This document shows, one piece after another, positions 37,280 to 48,142 of a stretch of 64,000 nt of DNA; the stretch's first letter is position 1, and each line of letters begins with the position of its first letter. Source of the stretch: an uncultured bacterium. GTDB lineage: Bacteria > Desulfobacterota > Binatia > UBA1149 > CAITLU01. The DNA lies in NCBI GenBank assembly GCA_903893315.1, contig CAITLU010000041.1, positions 1 through 64,000 of the forward strand, given 5' to 3'. The notes below the pieces were generated by a model, which was given only the letters and a program-made list of their open reading frames with translations, did not search any database and was not told the origin of the DNA. The translations under genes and the position numbers were made by a program.

Positions 37280-38206
37280 ATGATCACCACCGCCGACACC
37301 GCGACCGATACACCACAATGGTTCCGCAACGCGCTGGAAGCGCCGCGCGAAGAGCGCGTCGCCGAAGTCGAGGGCTGCCCGATCCACTATTATCGCTGGG
37401 GCGCGACCACCAAGCCCGGCCTGCTGCTGGTGCACGGCGGCGCGGCGCACGCGCAGTGGTGGAGCTTCCTGGCGCCGATGCTGGCCCGCGACTACTGCGT
37501 GGCGGCGCTGGACATGTCGGGTCACGGCGACAGCGGGCGGCGCGAACTCTACCCGCGCGAACTGTGGGCCCTCGAATTGATGAAGGTATGCAGGCACGCA
37601 CAGCTCGATCGCAACGGCCCGCCGATCATCGTCGGCCACAGCCTTGGCGGCCTGGTCACGATCGTCGCGGCTTCGCTCTACGGTGAACAGATGGCGGGTG
37701 CGGTAATCATCGACTCACCGGTGATCAAGCCCGACCCCGAAAGCCAGGAAGGTCGCCAGGGCCGCGCGTTTCGCAATCCCAAGGTCTACCCGACACTCGA
37801 AGAGGCAATCACACACTTCCATCTGATTCCGTTCCAGCCTTGCGACAACGCCTTCATCGTCGAGCACGTGGCGCGTCATTCGCTGAAACAAATCGATGGA
37901 GGCTGGACCTGGAAGTTCGACCCGGCGGTATTCGAGCGCGTGTCGCTCAAGCCGATGAACGACTATCTGGCCGACACCCACTGCCGCGTTGCGGTGCTGC
38001 GCGGAGAACTCAGCGATCTGGTGCCGCCCGAAACCGGCCAGTACATGTACGAACTGCTGAACCGCAACGCCCCGATCATCGAAATCCCGCAGGCCTACCA
38101 CCACCTGATACTGGATCAGCCGCTGGCCTTCATCGCGGCGCTGCGCGCTGTGCTGGCCGACTGGGAACACTCGCTGCCGCGCCAGCCAACCACCCGCAAG
38201 CGCTAG
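37280..38206 (+). CDS. Alpha/beta hydrolase
   Basis: Protein of 308 residues with the alpha/beta-hydrolase fold. LLLVHGGAAHAQWWSFLAP is the HG oxyanion region; IIVGHSLGG holds the nucleophile serine; LRGELSDLVPPE carries the acid residue; AYHHLILDQPLAFI carries the catalytic His. The lid region is short and the chain lacks a signal peptide, so it is a cytoplasmic esterase, epoxide hydrolase or related enzyme. Substrate cannot be told. Weak ribosome site; ATG 37280 is the first start after the preceding gene. Confidence 0.88.
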   Translation: MITTADTATDTPQWFRNALEAPREERVAEVEGCPIHYYRWGATTKPGLLLVHGGAAHAQWWSFLAPMLARDYCVAALDMSGHGDSGRRELYPRELWALELMKVCRHAQLDRNGPPIIVGHSLGGLVTIVAASLYGEQMAGAVIIDSPVIKPDPESQEGRQGRAFRNPKVYPTLEEAITHFHLIPFQPCDNAFIVEHVARHSLKQIDGGWTWKFDPAVFERVSLKPMNDYLADTHCRVAVLRGELSDLVPPETGQYMYELLNRNAPIIEIPQAYHHLILDQPLAFIAALRAVLADWEHSLPRQPTTRKR

Positions 38207-38292
38207 CCGCCATGTTCCGCGCCGCGCGGTATGTTCAGGAAAAGCGCCGATAGCCGGCATTGACGAGTTTGCCGTGACGGACGGCGGACCGC

Positions 38293-41200
38293 TCACACTC
38301 CCAATACGGCGTCTATTTCGGCCCTGATCGCGCGTTCGATCAGCAGTGCCTCGTCCAAACGCTCGCGGACCTTGCCGCAGAAATCGGGCAGCACGTCGCC
38401 GACGTTGCCGATGACGAGGGCTTTCTTCTTGAGGTCGATCACGGTTTCGAGACGGCCCTCCAACGTGTGACGACTCTCTTCGGACAGCGACGGTGCACTG
38501 CGGACGATCTGCAGGATGCGGCGTACCGCCAGCAGTGAGGCCTTGATGCCGTCGACTCCGGCGGCCGCATCCTCCGTGCACACCTGAACTGCGGCCTTCT
38601 CTTCGGCTTCGATCGCCGCGGCGAACGATCCGCCGTCCGTGCGGCCGTCCTTGGGGTCGCAGAAGTCCGGGATCAGATCACCGTCGAGATCCCGTGCGCC
38701 CTCGATGCGGTCGAGCACTTCGTCGTTGTCCGAGTCCGCGTCGAAACGATTTGGGATGCCGTCCCCGTCACTGTCGTTGCCGCAACGGTTCTCGATCGCG
38801 TTGCGGATTCCATCCCCATCACAATCGGTGCTCGAACACGGCGGATCATCGCCGTCGGCGAGGTAGAACGAAGCGGTAGTGCTGCGGCGAAACGGCACCA
38901 CGCGCACCGGCGCGCGTGCGGGGCCGTCGAAGATCACCTCTCCGAGCGCAGGCTGAACGTGCCCGCCGGCCGCAGCATCGACACGTACCTCGTAGAGGCC
39001 GCGCCCGGCCCACTTGTCGAACGGCACCTGCCACCCGCGCGTGAACGGGTCGCGTGTCAGCGAAACGTCGACCTCGCTGCCGTCGGGGCGGCGCACGCTG
39101 CCCGTCACCGTCACGTCGTCCTCGAGGCCGGTCACGTAGACCGGCGACGCACTGATCTGCACGGTGCCGCGCACGGAGGCCAGTCGCGGGAGAGCGTCCG
39201 CCGAGAGGTCGGCGTTTTCGTTCTCGACGAACACGACGAGTTCACTCGCTTGAATCCCCGACGCTCCCGGAAGCACTCGAAGACGCCAGCGCCCCGGATG
39301 TGGATCGGACACGCGGACAACCACGAACCCCGGCTCGCTGGTTGTCTGCAACGAAGTGTCGTCGATGCGCTCGCCGCCGGGACCTTCAAAGTCAAAAAGC
39401 AGCCGCCACGAATCTATGTCCGCGCTGCGCGCGCCGAGAAAGACCACGAGTTTCGCAGCCTGCTCTTCGACGTCGATATCGAATTCCCTGACCTGAGCGG
39501 CGCCCGCGCGCTTTCCCTCGGAGTCGCCGGGCCTGGCCAGCGCGAACTGAGTGCGGCGCATCAACAGTGCTTCTCCGTTGATGCGGGCGGCGAGTTCGGC
39601 GTAGATGCCTGGCAGATCGGCCGGCGCGGGAGCGTAGTAGGTCGTGCCGCCGCGCGCCGACAGGGCCGACAGCGTCATCAGATCCGCCGAGCGGTCCATA
39701 CCAACCGTGAACAATCGCAGCCGCGAGGCCGCCAGCAGCTGTTTTTCCTCACCGGGTGCGATACCGACGTTGCGCACGCCATCCGTGAGCAGCACGACTG
39801 AACGGCTGCGCCCGAGCCTCTCCACGTCGGCAAAAGCCTGCTGCGTGCGCTCGAGTGCGGTGCCCAACGCCGTATCGCCGTCCGCACTGAGGTTGTCGAG
39901 CACGGGACCGAGCGTTGCGCGCCGTGCGGCCGTCAAGTCTTCGACGCCGGCCACGAGGTCGGCGTCGGTGCCCATCGATATCACTCCGACCTGCACCTTG
40001 CGGCCCTGCTCGAGCGCCAGGAAGGCACGCATCGCCAGACGTGCGAAGTCCAGTCGCGAACTCGAGCACGGCCGCTCGTCGATACTTGCGTCACCATCAT
40101 CGTCGCGTCCGTTGCCGCACAGTTCGGCGACCTCGGGATCCGCCGACGCACCCATGCTCAGGGACGTGTCGACCACCAGCACAACCTGATCGCTTCCCAT
40201 CACGTCGTTGATGAAATCGGGAGCGGTGCCGCAGACCTCGGGAGGCTCTGCCGACGGAAGACCGACCGGCGCCGTCAGGAACGGGTAGTTCGCCACCAGC
40301 GTCTCCCAATCCGAGACTCCGCCGTGGAGCAGGCTCTGCTCACTCGTCTCCCAGCGTCCGGTGCGAGTGTTCCAGCTCGTCGCGCAGTACGGCGCCGTAC
40401 AGCCCGGCAACCCGTCGATGGTCATCGCCACTTTCACGCTTCCAGCACCGATCATCTGCAAGCCGTCGAAGCCGGTGCCCGGCGTCGCCATCCCGTTTGA
40501 ATCGAGCGTCGCGACATCGACGGCAACGTCGAATGGAGCGCCGTCGGCGCGCGCAGCGAGTCTGAAACTGAGCGAAGGAGGTGTGACTCGGGCCAGCGAA
40601 TAATCGCTGTCGAAGCGCAGCGTCCACGTCCGCAGGAGGCGAAGTTCGCCGCCTCTGCCGCCGAGATCGCCGGCGTCGGCCGCGATGCTGAGTTGCCACG
40701 CCAGCGGCTCGACGTGGGTGAGATAGGCGAACAGCCGAACCCCCGGAAGCGTGCCGCTGGCATCGACGGCCTCGACTTCCTGATACCAGCTCGACGTGGC
40801 ACGCGCGGTGAGGAAATCCGACGCGTCGAAACGCGTCAAAGGCTCCGCGTTCTTCGGAAGCCGACCGCGAAGCTGGATGCGCGACAGAGCCTGGGGACGC
40901 GGGCAAGCGCCGCCTTCGCCGCGCACGCGGTCGTGGTTGGAGGCAACGCTCAGTTCGCTCGCCAGCACGGCCGTGCACACGGAGCCGCCGCACTCGTCGT
41001 CGCGCAGACATGACTGTCCGGCCAGCGGCCCGTCGCCGCAGCGCATACCGCCGGCAGACTGCATCAACGAGTGGTTGACCTCGCTGAGATCTTTCGCTTC
41101 GAAACCTGGGCCTACTCCGCAAGCGCCACCGCGACGACGTTGCTCGTCGTATTGATCACCGAGACCGAACGCGTGATGTCCGAAGAGGTGGGCGAGCTGG

Positions 41201-41610
41201 TCCGGCCTTGCCTGCGCCGACGAGAACACGTCCATGTGGCTGCCGAAACGGCGCAAGCCGCTTCCGTCGGCAAAGTACGAACCACCCGAGCGCGCGGCCT
41301 GGGGCAGGAACCAGAAGTCGGCCAGTTCCTCGTCGGCCGGCGAGGTCGTAAAACGGACCTCACCGATTCTAACTTCGCCCTCGGTCGCATCACAGACGAG
41401 TCCGGCCATGTGCGTCAGCGATGCCTGGGCCTCGGCCAGCTGCTGGTAGGTGGGCGTGTAGCGGAAGGATACCTGCAAAGCCGCGCGCCCGGTCGGATCT
41501 TCGAGCCCCGCCGATCCCGCCTGCGACGTCGAAGCCGAAAACGCCAGAAGGAAGGCCGCCGAAACAGACGCTATGACAGTCGCGAAGCGAGCCGCCGCCA
41601 CGACCCGCAC
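38293..41610 (-). CDS. Large secreted CLCA-like VWA protein with degenerate HxxxH motif and TSP3 repeats
   Basis: Exported protein of 1105 residues. GTG 41610 is chosen because GAAGGGG lies 10 bp upstream and a signal peptide ends near FSASTSQA; the longer frame would overlap the neighbouring gene. An early region (about residues 40-200) ends with LAHLFGHHAFGLGDQYDE (coding 41143-41190), matching the HExxH...GLxDEY pattern of CLCA-type metalloprotease domains but with Leu in place of the catalytic Glu. A Cys-rich block (MRCGDGPLAGQSCLRDDECG) follows. A VWA domain with MIDAS VVDTSLSMG is interrupted by a calcium-loop insert (CGNGRDDDGDASIDE). Beta modules and a C-terminal TSP3-like series (DCDGDGIRNAIENRCGNDSD onward) complete it. 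Role unknown; probably a calcium-dependent surface adhesin. Confidence 0.8.
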   Translation of the reverse strand: MRVVAAARFATVIASVSAAFLLAFSASTSQAGSAGLEDPTGRAALQVSFRYTPTYQQLAEAQASLTHMAGLVCDATEGEVRIGEVRFTTSPADEELADFWFLPQAARSGGSYFADGSGLRRFGSHMDVFSSAQARPDQLAHLFGHHAFGLGDQYDEQRRRGGACGVGPGFEAKDLSEVNHSLMQSAGGMRCGDGPLAGQSCLRDDECGGSVCTAVLASELSVASNHDRVRGEGGACPRPQALSRIQLRGRLPKNAEPLTRFDASDFLTARATSSWYQEVEAVDASGTLPGVRLFAYLTHVEPLAWQLSIAADAGDLGGRGGELRLLRTWTLRFDSDYSLARVTPPSLSFRLAARADGAPFDVAVDVATLDSNGMATPGTGFDGLQMIGAGSVKVAMTIDGLPGCTAPYCATSWNTRTGRWETSEQSLLHGGVSDWETLVANYPFLTAPVGLPSAEPPEVCGTAPDFINDVMGSDQVVLVVDTSLSMGASADPEVAELCGNGRDDDGDASIDERPCSSSRLDFARLAMRAFLALEQGRKVQVGVISMGTDADLVAGVEDLTAARRATLGPVLDNLSADGDTALGTALERTQQAFADVERLGRSRSVVLLTDGVRNVGIAPGEEKQLLAASRLRLFTVGMDRSADLMTLSALSARGGTTYYAPAPADLPGIYAELAARINGEALLMRRTQFALARPGDSEGKRAGAAQVREFDIDVEEQAAKLVVFLGARSADIDSWRLLFDFEGPGGERIDDTSLQTTSEPGFVVVRVSDPHPGRWRLRVLPGASGIQASELVVFVENENADLSADALPRLASVRGTVQISASPVYVTGLEDDVTVTGSVRRPDGSEVDVSLTRDPFTRGWQVPFDKWAGRGLYEVRVDAAAGGHVQPALGEVIFDGPARAPVRVVPFRRSTTASFYLADGDDPPCSSTDCDGDGIRNAIENRCGNDSDGDGIPNRFDADSDNDEVLDRIEGARDLDGDLIPDFCDPKDGRTDGGSFAAAIEAEEKAAVQVCTEDAAAGVDGIKASLLAVRRILQIVRSAPSLSEESRHTLEGRLETVIDLKKKALVIGNVGDVLPDFCGKVRERLDEALLIERAIRAEIDAVLGV

Positions 41611-41735
41611 TGGCGCCGGCCCCTTCAAACCCTGTCTCCGTTCCGTTGCATTCGTCGTAACGACAGACCGACGATAGAAGCCCCTTCCCAGCAGGGCAAG
41701 CCCCACTCGGAAGGAAACTCCTCGAGTGCGGACTC

Positions 41736-44144
41736 TCAGGGCTGCTCGGTGAGAAACGGATCCGTATCGACCGGGCCGCTCACACGGCTTTGTGGATCCG
41801 TGGTGCACCAGTAGTTGTTCTCTGCCTTGACGCTCGTGGCTGTGATGTTGTCCACATCCAGGGGCGTGCCTTGAGGTGCCACGTTGGAGCACAGCACGTT
41901 GCCGCCGGGACTGCTCACCGACTGGCCGTCGATCGTCATGCTCCCGCCTCCGAGATCGACCTCGGCCGTGTCGTCGATGCCGACGCCGCCAAGGCCGAGT
42001 TCGGAACTGTTCAGACCCCCGTTGTCACGAATGACGTTGCCCCACATCGAGACCCGCGAGTTGGAGTTGGCGAGCAGTCCTCGAAACTGGTTGTTCACGA
42101 AGGTATTGCCCCACACCAACGCCTGCACGTCGCCGCCGATGCGCACGCCGTTGTCGCAACCGTCCACTTCGGATTCAGTCATGTGCACGACCTGCGTGTC
42201 GCCGATCCCGGTGCCGAAGCGCGGACCGAGGCAGCGGAAGATGCCAGAAGCGTAGAAGCCTTCCATCCGTGTGTGTTCGATCAGATAGCGTCCCTCATTG
42301 GTCATCCGGATCGGCTGCTGGCAATCGGTGAAAAGGCTGTCGCGCACGATGGCGTTATAGTAATCACGCAGCTTCGGATCCGACTCGGTCTCCGAAAAGA
42401 CGCCGTAGTTCTGCATGCACTTGCCGCAGGCGGTCTTGGCCCAGATGCCGGTATACAGATTGCCTACTCCTGAGACGTTGCCCGTGGCCTCGTCGCAGAC
42501 ACGCTCGAAGTCGATGTTTTCGACTGTATTGTCGTTGCCCCCGGTCTTGATGCCGTCGAAGAAGTAACGGACCGTCAGGTTGCGCACCGTCATGTTGTTG
42601 CCGCGCAGAGCGAGGAAGAGCGTCCCGCTGTTGACGTCCGGACAGGAGCAGGTCCCGTCCGGGTCCAGAGGAACGCGGCACTCAATCGCCGGTATCGTGC
42701 GGCCCCAGCACTTGGGGTTCATCTCGAAGGTGATGTTGCGATCCAACCCGTCGATGAGCAATCCGTCGCAGCTGCTGTCACGCGGACCGTTGCTCACATC
42801 CGAAATGTAGATCGTGGTGTCGGAACAGTTGAAGGTGATCGCGTGGCTGGCGCCGCCGCAGTTCCCGAGGGCCGCGTGGAAAGCGGCTTCGGAGCAGGCG
42901 ATCGGGCAGGAATAGGTGCCGGGCAGGTTGTCGCAGGGGCCGCTGCCGCAAGGTGCTGCCGCGCACTCGTCGATGTCCTCGCACGTCGATCCCACCAGCG
43001 TGTAGCCGGCGTCGCAGGTGCACTCGCTGTAGTCCGCGTTCGGGCTCGACCCGGCGGGGCAGTACAGGCATTGCGCAACGCCACCACCGACCAGGCCGCA
43101 GGTTTCACGCCTGCACGACGATGAACACCCGTCCCCGCTGGTGCTGTTGCCGTCGTCGCACTCCTCGTAGATCTGGCGGTGCCCGTCGCCGCAGGACTCG
43201 AGGTGACAGATCGAACTGCAACCGTCGCCGGAGACGGAGTTGCCGTCGTCGCACTCCTCGCCGGTCTGCAGGACTCCGTTGCCGCACTCCTCAATTACAC
43301 AGTTCTGGTCGCAGCCGTCACCGCTGAGCAGGTTGCCGTCGTCGCACTCTTCGTTGTTGGCGGCCTGAAGAACGCCGTTGCCGCAGACCAGCGGAGCGAT
43401 ACAGCCGGGTTCGCAGCCGTCGCCGGGAACCTGATTGCCGTCGTCGCACTCTTCGTGACCGGCGACAACGCCATCCCCGCAGGTCACGTGGAGCGATGCG
43501 CCCTGCGCATCGACGGCGTCTTCGACTGCGGCGGCGACCGTCGCAATATCATCCGACGTGCACACCGCCAGCTGTCCTGCCTTCGTCCACGACTTGCCGA
43601 AGGCGGAAAGAGACCTGGCCGCGCACGCACCCAGTTCCTGCGGCGTAGCGGAGAAGCCGCGCCGTACGCAGGTGATGTACTTGGCTGCGTACTTGTAGAG
43701 CGCCATCACGCGCTTGTGGACGCAGGCATTGGGAAGCGTGTTGGCTTGAAAGATCGCCGAGGCCGACAGCGCCCCCTGCCAGGCCAGTGGCCAGTCCAGG
43801 GCGAGGCTCTGAAGGTCACCGGGACAGAGGTAGTTCGAACTTGCCGCGCTCTCGTCGGCCAAGCCAATGCGGAAGTCGGCGCCGGAAACCGCCTTGGCGA
43901 CGCAAGCGTCGAATGCCGGGACGCTGCCGCCCTTGGCAAGAGCCCCTTCGCAACTGCCGATGATCTTGGCGTGGTACAATGACGCGCCCATCTTGGCGGA
44001 GTAGCACCTGAGCTCTTCGCTCGTCTGCGCGCGGGCCGTCCCCGCGCCAAGGAGCGTGACCAAGCCGGCAACCAGGAAACTAGCGAAGGGAACCAGTCGG
44101 AAGCGCTGCGCCACGCATGGCCTGAAGTCTGTCATCACAATCAT
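41736..44144 (-). CDS. Secreted Cys-rich protein: DUF4215 repeats, EGF-like domain and beta-helix
   Basis: Exported protein of 802 residues. A signal peptide ends near GAGTARAQ. The next about 200 residues form an all-alpha region with evenly spaced Cys ([20 protein letters not shown]). Four DUF4215/myxobacterial disulfide repeats follow, each of the form [19 protein letters not shown]. After them comes a Cys-rich stalk and a calcium-binding EGF-like domain with [14 protein letters not shown] and NLPGTYSC. The last about 330 residues have the repeated N-x-x-IxxNxF pattern of a right-handed beta-helix ([40 protein letters not shown]). A paralogue of the same domain order lies beyond the xfp-ackA operon. 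No active site is evident; an adhesin or glycan-binding role is possible. Confidence 0.82.
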   Translation of the reverse strand: MIVMTDFRPCVAQRFRLVPFASFLVAGLVTLLGAGTARAQTSEELRCYSAKMGASLYHAKIIGSCEGALAKGGSVPAFDACVAKAVSGADFRIGLADESAASSNYLCPGDLQSLALDWPLAWQGALSASAIFQANTLPNACVHKRVMALYKYAAKYITCVRRGFSATPQELGACAARSLSAFGKSWTKAGQLAVCTSDDIATVAAAVEDAVDAQGASLHVTCGDGVVAGHEECDDGNQVPGDGCEPGCIAPLVCGNGVLQAANNEECDDGNLLSGDGCDQNCVIEECGNGVLQTGEECDDGNSVSGDGCSSICHLESCGDGHRQIYEECDDGNSTSGDGCSSSCRRETCGLVGGGVAQCLYCPAGSSPNADYSECTCDAGYTLVGSTCEDIDECAAAPCGSGPCDNLPGTYSCPIACSEAAFHAALGNCGGASHAITFNCSDTTIYISDVSNGPRDSSCDGLLIDGLDRNITFEMNPKCWGRTIPAIECRVPLDPDGTCSCPDVNSGTLFLALRGNNMTVRNLTVRYFFDGIKTGGNDNTVENIDFERVCDEATGNVSGVGNLYTGIWAKTACGKCMQNYGVFSETESDPKLRDYYNAIVRDSLFTDCQQPIRMTNEGRYLIEHTRMEGFYASGIFRCLGPRFGTGIGDTQVVHMTESEVDGCDNGVRIGGDVQALVWGNTFVNNQFRGLLANSNSRVSMWGNVIRDNGGLNSSELGLGGVGIDDTAEVDLGGGSMTIDGQSVSSPGGNVLCSNVAPQGTPLDVDNITATSVKAENNYWCTTDPQSRVSGPVDTDPFLTEQP

Positions 44145-44389
44145 TAGTTAGGCCCCGGACAGTCTCCTCCTACAAGTATAAAATAGGGAAAAGCCCGCAA
44201 AATTCGATACTTGCTACTTAACGCACGCTAAGCCGAGGCGTATGGAGCCACGCCCGGCGAATCGATCACAGGTGCAGCGCCCCGCACATCATGCGCAAGT
44301 TCGCCCCGGCACCCGCGCGGCTAAAGTGTTACAAGCGGCGAGTCGACCCTGGGGCCGCCTCGCAAAGTGGGCGGCAAGCGAGGCAGATC
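44145..44389. promoter_or_regulatory. Divergent promoter region upstream of beta-helix gene and xfp
   Basis: This 245-bp gap contains the most AT-rich stretch seen in the window (about 44170-44225). On the minus strand TTTTGC, a 16-bp spacer and TATACT form a plausible sigma70 promoter for the beta-helix gene, followed by AGGAGGAGA about 20 bp before the ATG. GAGG lies 7 bp before the phosphoketolase ATG on the + strand. No operator was recognised. Confidence 0.45.
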
Positions 44390-46819
44390 ATGAATTCGAG
44401 AACCGAGACGACGGTGCAGGCGGGGGCCCACCTCGGCACAGCCGAAGTGGCAGCCCTCGATGCCTGGTGGAGAGCCTGCAACTACCTGGCAGCGGGGATG
44501 ATCTTCCTGCGCGACAACCCGCTGCTGCGCGAGCCGCTGGTGCCGGGGCACATCAAGCAGCGCCTGCTCGGACACTGGGGCTCGAGCCCCGGGCTCAGCT
44601 TCATCTACACGCATCTGTGCCGCATCATTCGCCTCCACGACCTCGACGTCGTGTTCGTGGCCGGCCCCGGCCACGGCGCGCCCGGCGTGCTCGGCCCCCT
44701 CTACCTCGAAGGCAGCTATTCCGAGATCTACCCCGAGTGCAGCGAAGACCTCGAAGGACTCACGACCTTCTTCAAACAGTTCTCATTTCCCGGCCACATC
44801 GGCAGCCACATGACTCCCGAGACGCCGGGTTCCATCCACGAAGGCGGCGAACTCGGCTACAGCCTCTCGCACGCCTACGGCGCAGCCTTCGACAATCCGG
44901 ACCTGCTGGTCGCCTGTGTGGTCGGCGACGGCGAAGCTGAAACCGGCCCGCTCGCCACCGCCTGGCACTCCAACAAGTTTCTGAACCCGGCTCGCGACGG
45001 CGCGGTGCTGCCTATCCTGCACCTGAACGGTTACAAGATCTCCAACCCGACCATCCTCGCGCGCATCTCACACGACGAACTCGAATCGCTGATGCGCGGC
45101 TACGGCTACGACCCTTACTTCGTCGAAGGCTCGGATCCCGAGACGATGCACCAACGCATGGCGGCGGTGCTCGACGAAGTGATCGCGAAGATACGGACGA
45201 TTCAGATTCAGGCCAGAAGCCTCGGCGCGGCGGTCGAGAGACCGGCCTGGCCGATGATCGTGCTGCGTTCGCCAAAAGGCTGGACCGGCCCCAGGACCGC
45301 AAGCGGTCATCAGGTCGAAGGCACCTGGCGCGCCCACCAGGTTCCGCTTCCCGAGGCGCGCAGCGACGCGCAGCAACTCGCCGCACTCGAAGCCTGGATG
45401 CGCAGCTACCGCCCCGAAGAACTCTTCGACCGCAGCGGACGCTTGATGCCGGAGTTGCGCGCGCTTGCGCCCGGCGGCACCAGACGCATGGGTTCCAATC
45501 CCCACGCCAACGGCGGCCTGCTGCGACGCGATCTTCACCTTCCCGACTTTCGCGACTACGCCGTCGCGGTTGCCGAGCCCGCCGCCTTCAAGATCGAAAA
45601 CACGCGCCCGCTCGGCGCTTTCCTGCGCGACGTGATGCGCAAGAACGAGGGCAGGTTTCGCGTCTTCGGGCCTGACGAAACCGCCTCCAACCGACTGCAG
45701 GCAATCTACGAAGTGAGCAAGAAGACCTGGATGGCCGAGCGCCGCCCCGAAGACGACGACGGCGGAGAACTCGCCACCGACGGCCGCGTGATGGAGATGC
45801 TCTCCGAACACACTCTGCTCGGCTGGCTCGAAGGCTACCTGCTGACCGGACGCCACGGCTTCTTTCACACCTACGAAGCCTTCGCGCACGTCATCGATTC
45901 GATGTTCAACCAGCACGCCAAGTGGCTCGACATCGCCAAGAACCACGTCCCGTGGCGGGCCTCGGTGGCTTCGCAGAACATCTTGCTGTCATCGACCGTG
46001 TGGCGTCAGGACCACAACGGCTTCTCGCATCAGGATCCCGGCTTTCTCGACGTCGTGACCAACAAAAGCCCGACCGTCACGCGTCTGTATCTGCCTCCCG
46101 ACGCCAACTGCCTGCTGGCTGTGGCGGACCACTGCCTGCGCAGCAGCGACTGCGTCAACGTGATCGTCGCCGACAAGCAGAGCCACCGCCAGTTCCTGAC
46201 CATCGACGAAGCCGTCGACCACTGCGCAAAAGGAATCGGCATCTGGCGCTTCGCCAGCAACGACGACAGTGAAACCGGCCCTGACCAACCCGACGTCGTG
46301 ATCGCGTCGTGCGGTGACGTGCCGACGCTGGAAGCACTGGCAGCCACCGCGATACTGCGCGAGGAAATTCCGCAGCTGAAAGTCCGCTTCGTCAACGTTG
46401 TCGACCTTTTCAAGATGATGCCTCCGGAGGGACATCCCCACGGCCTCAGCGACGCCGACTTCGACAGTCTCTTCACCACCGACCGGCCTGTCATCTTCAA
46501 TTTCCACGGCTATCCGTGGCTGATCCACAAGCTCGCCTACCGGCGCAGCAACCAGGAGCGCATCCACGTTCGCGGCTACAAAGAGAAGGGCAACATCAGC
46601 ACGCCGCTCGAACTCGCCATCGAAAACCAGATCGACCGCTTCGACCTGGTGATCGACGTCATCGATCGGGTGCCGTCGCTGCGCTCGGCCGCCGCTCACG
46701 TCAAAGAACGCATGAAGGACGCCATACTCAGCCACCTGCGCTACGCCCACGAACAGGGCACCGACAGTCCCGAGATCAACGCGTGGCGCTGGCCGGCGCC
46801 CGGCGCGGTCAGATCGTGA
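44390..46819 (+). CDS. xfp: Phosphoketolase (xylulose-5-P / fructose-6-P)
   Basis: Thiamine-diphosphate enzyme of 809 residues that splits xylulose-5-phosphate or fructose-6-phosphate with phosphate, giving acetyl phosphate plus glyceraldehyde-3-P or erythrose-4-P. Start ATG 44390 has GAGG 7 bp upstream; an ATG at 44291 lacks one and lies outside the conserved start. [20 protein letters not shown] and [20 protein letters not shown] are the family signatures (TPP-binding GDG...N). [33 protein letters not shown] and [18 protein letters not shown] are also diagnostic. It overlaps ackA by 4 bp (GTGA), forming a two-gene operon that turns sugar phosphates to acetate plus ATP. Confidence 0.96.
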   Translation: MNSRTETTVQAGAHLGTAEVAALDAWWRACNYLAAGMIFLRDNPLLREPLVPGHIKQRLLGHWGSSPGLSFIYTHLCRIIRLHDLDVVFVAGPGHGAPGVLGPLYLEGSYSEIYPECSEDLEGLTTFFKQFSFPGHIGSHMTPETPGSIHEGGELGYSLSHAYGAAFDNPDLLVACVVGDGEAETGPLATAWHSNKFLNPARDGAVLPILHLNGYKISNPTILARISHDELESLMRGYGYDPYFVEGSDPETMHQRMAAVLDEVIAKIRTIQIQARSLGAAVERPAWPMIVLRSPKGWTGPRTASGHQVEGTWRAHQVPLPEARSDAQQLAALEAWMRSYRPEELFDRSGRLMPELRALAPGGTRRMGSNPHANGGLLRRDLHLPDFRDYAVAVAEPAAFKIENTRPLGAFLRDVMRKNEGRFRVFGPDETASNRLQAIYEVSKKTWMAERRPEDDDGGELATDGRVMEMLSEHTLLGWLEGYLLTGRHGFFHTYEAFAHVIDSMFNQHAKWLDIAKNHVPWRASVASQNILLSSTVWRQDHNGFSHQDPGFLDVVTNKSPTVTRLYLPPDANCLLAVADHCLRSSDCVNVIVADKQSHRQFLTIDEAVDHCAKGIGIWRFASNDDSETGPDQPDVVIASCGDVPTLEALAATAILREEIPQLKVRFVNVVDLFKMMPPEGHPHGLSDADFDSLFTTDRPVIFNFHGYPWLIHKLAYRRSNQERIHVRGYKEKGNISTPLELAIENQIDRFDLVIDVIDRVPSLRSAAAHVKERMKDAILSHLRYAHEQGTDSPEINAWRWPAPGAVRS

Positions 46820-48105
46820 ACGCAGCGAAACAACAGGACGCGGCACGCCCGGCGCAAGGCAGGAGCACGGCGCAGGACACGCCGGCGCGCATCGCGGTCG
46901 TCAACTGCGGGAGTTCGTCGATCCGCTACCAGGTATTCGACGCTGCCGGCGGAGCGCCGCTGGCGCGCGCCGTGCTGGACAACATCGGCGCGGCGCAGGC
47001 CAGCCTCCGGCTCCAGTGGCACGAGCGGGCGGAAGCGCAACCGTGCGAGCCGCACCAGTTGAGCAAGACCGCGGCCATCGCCAACCACCGCGAAGGTTTC
47101 GCGTGGCTGCTCGACACCGCAAAGCAGGTTGAAGTCCTGATGCCGGGCCCCGGCCTGCTCGGTTTCGGACACCGCGTGGTGCACGGCGGCGAGATGTTTC
47201 GCGAACCCACGCTGGTCGACGACGAGGTCCTCGCCGCCATCACGGCGCTGTCACCGCTGGCCCCGCTGCACAATCCAGTCTGCGCTCTCGGCATCGAAGT
47301 TCTGCGGCGCCTGGTTCCTGGTCTGCCCCACGTCGCGGTCTTCGACACCGCCTTTCACCACACCCTGCCCGAGCACGCGTACCGCTACGCGCTGCCCGCC
47401 GAGTTCTACCGTGACCACGCGGTGCGCCGCTACGGTTTCCACGGCACCTCGCATCGCTACGTCGCCGCGCGCGCCGCGGCACATCTCGGCGTCGCCATGC
47501 ACGACCTGCGCGCCGTCTCGCTGCACCTCGGCGCCGGCGCCAGCGCCACCGCCATCGACGGTGGTCGCAGCATCGACACCTCGATGGGAATGACACCGCT
47601 CGAAGGTCTGATGATGGGAACCCGCTGCGGTGACCTCGACCCCGCGCTTCCCTTCTACCTCGCACGACACACGCAGATGCCGCTCGACGAGATCGAAGCG
47701 CTGCTCTCCCAGCGGAGCGGACTGCTCGGCGTCGGCGGCAGCGCAGACATGAGGGAAATCGAGCGACGCGACGCAGCCGGCGACGACGCAGCCACGCTTG
47801 CTTTCGAGATGTTCTGCTATCGCGTCAAGAAAACCGTCGGCGCCTACCTCGCGGTGCTCGGCGGCGCCGACGCGCTGATCTTCACCGGCGGCATCGGCGA
47901 AAACTCGTCGCGTGTGCGCAGCCGCGTGTGCCAGGGCCTCGGCGCAATCGGAATCACCATCGATGAAGCGCGCAACGCCGACGTCCGGACGCCGGACGCG
48001 ATCACCGCCGTCCACAGTGAAGACAGCATCGTGAAAGTCCTCGTCGTCCCCACCGACGAAGAAGCGGAAATAGCCCGTCAAACCCTGGCCACGATCCGGC
48101 GCTGA
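46816..48105 (+). CDS. ackA: Acetate kinase
   Basis: Converts acetyl phosphate and ADP to acetate and ATP; 429 residues. GTG 46816 overlaps the xfp stop, making the two genes translationally coupled. Motifs of the acetokinase family: [15 protein letters not shown] near the N-terminus (with Arg where Lys is common), [54 protein letters not shown] and [15 protein letters not shown]. The first about 25 residues are a polar extension not found in most acetate kinases. The pairing with phosphoketolase gives a complete phosphoketolase-acetate branch (bifid-shunt chemistry). Confidence 0.95.
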   Translation: MNAAKQQDAARPAQGRSTAQDTPARIAVVNCGSSSIRYQVFDAAGGAPLARAVLDNIGAAQASLRLQWHERAEAQPCEPHQLSKTAAIANHREGFAWLLDTAKQVEVLMPGPGLLGFGHRVVHGGEMFREPTLVDDEVLAAITALSPLAPLHNPVCALGIEVLRRLVPGLPHVAVFDTAFHHTLPEHAYRYALPAEFYRDHAVRRYGFHGTSHRYVAARAAAHLGVAMHDLRAVSLHLGAGASATAIDGGRSIDTSMGMTPLEGLMMGTRCGDLDPALPFYLARHTQMPLDEIEALLSQRSGLLGVGGSADMREIERRDAAGDDAATLAFEMFCYRVKKTVGAYLAVLGGADALIFTGGIGENSSRVRSRVCQGLGAIGITIDEARNADVRTPDAITAVHSEDSIVKVLVVPTDEEAEIARQTLATIRR

Positions 48106-48126
48106 CCGCGCGACGCGCGGGTCTTC
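48106..48126 (+). terminator. Possible terminator after ackA
   Basis: CCGCGCG-A-CGCGCGG (48106-48120) is a perfect palindrome directly after the ackA stop, followed by GTCTTCC. The one-base loop means the real hairpin opens at least one more pair, and there is no T-tract, so it is only a weak candidate. The next gene is convergent and ends at 48143. Confidence 0.35.
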
Positions 48127-48142
48127 CCGGACAGGTCGCCGG

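Noticed and set aside
43085-43480. Regularly spaced repeats that could look like a CRISPR array
   Set aside because: They encode DUF4215 disulfide repeats in frame inside a secreted protein; unit lengths vary and there are no spacers.
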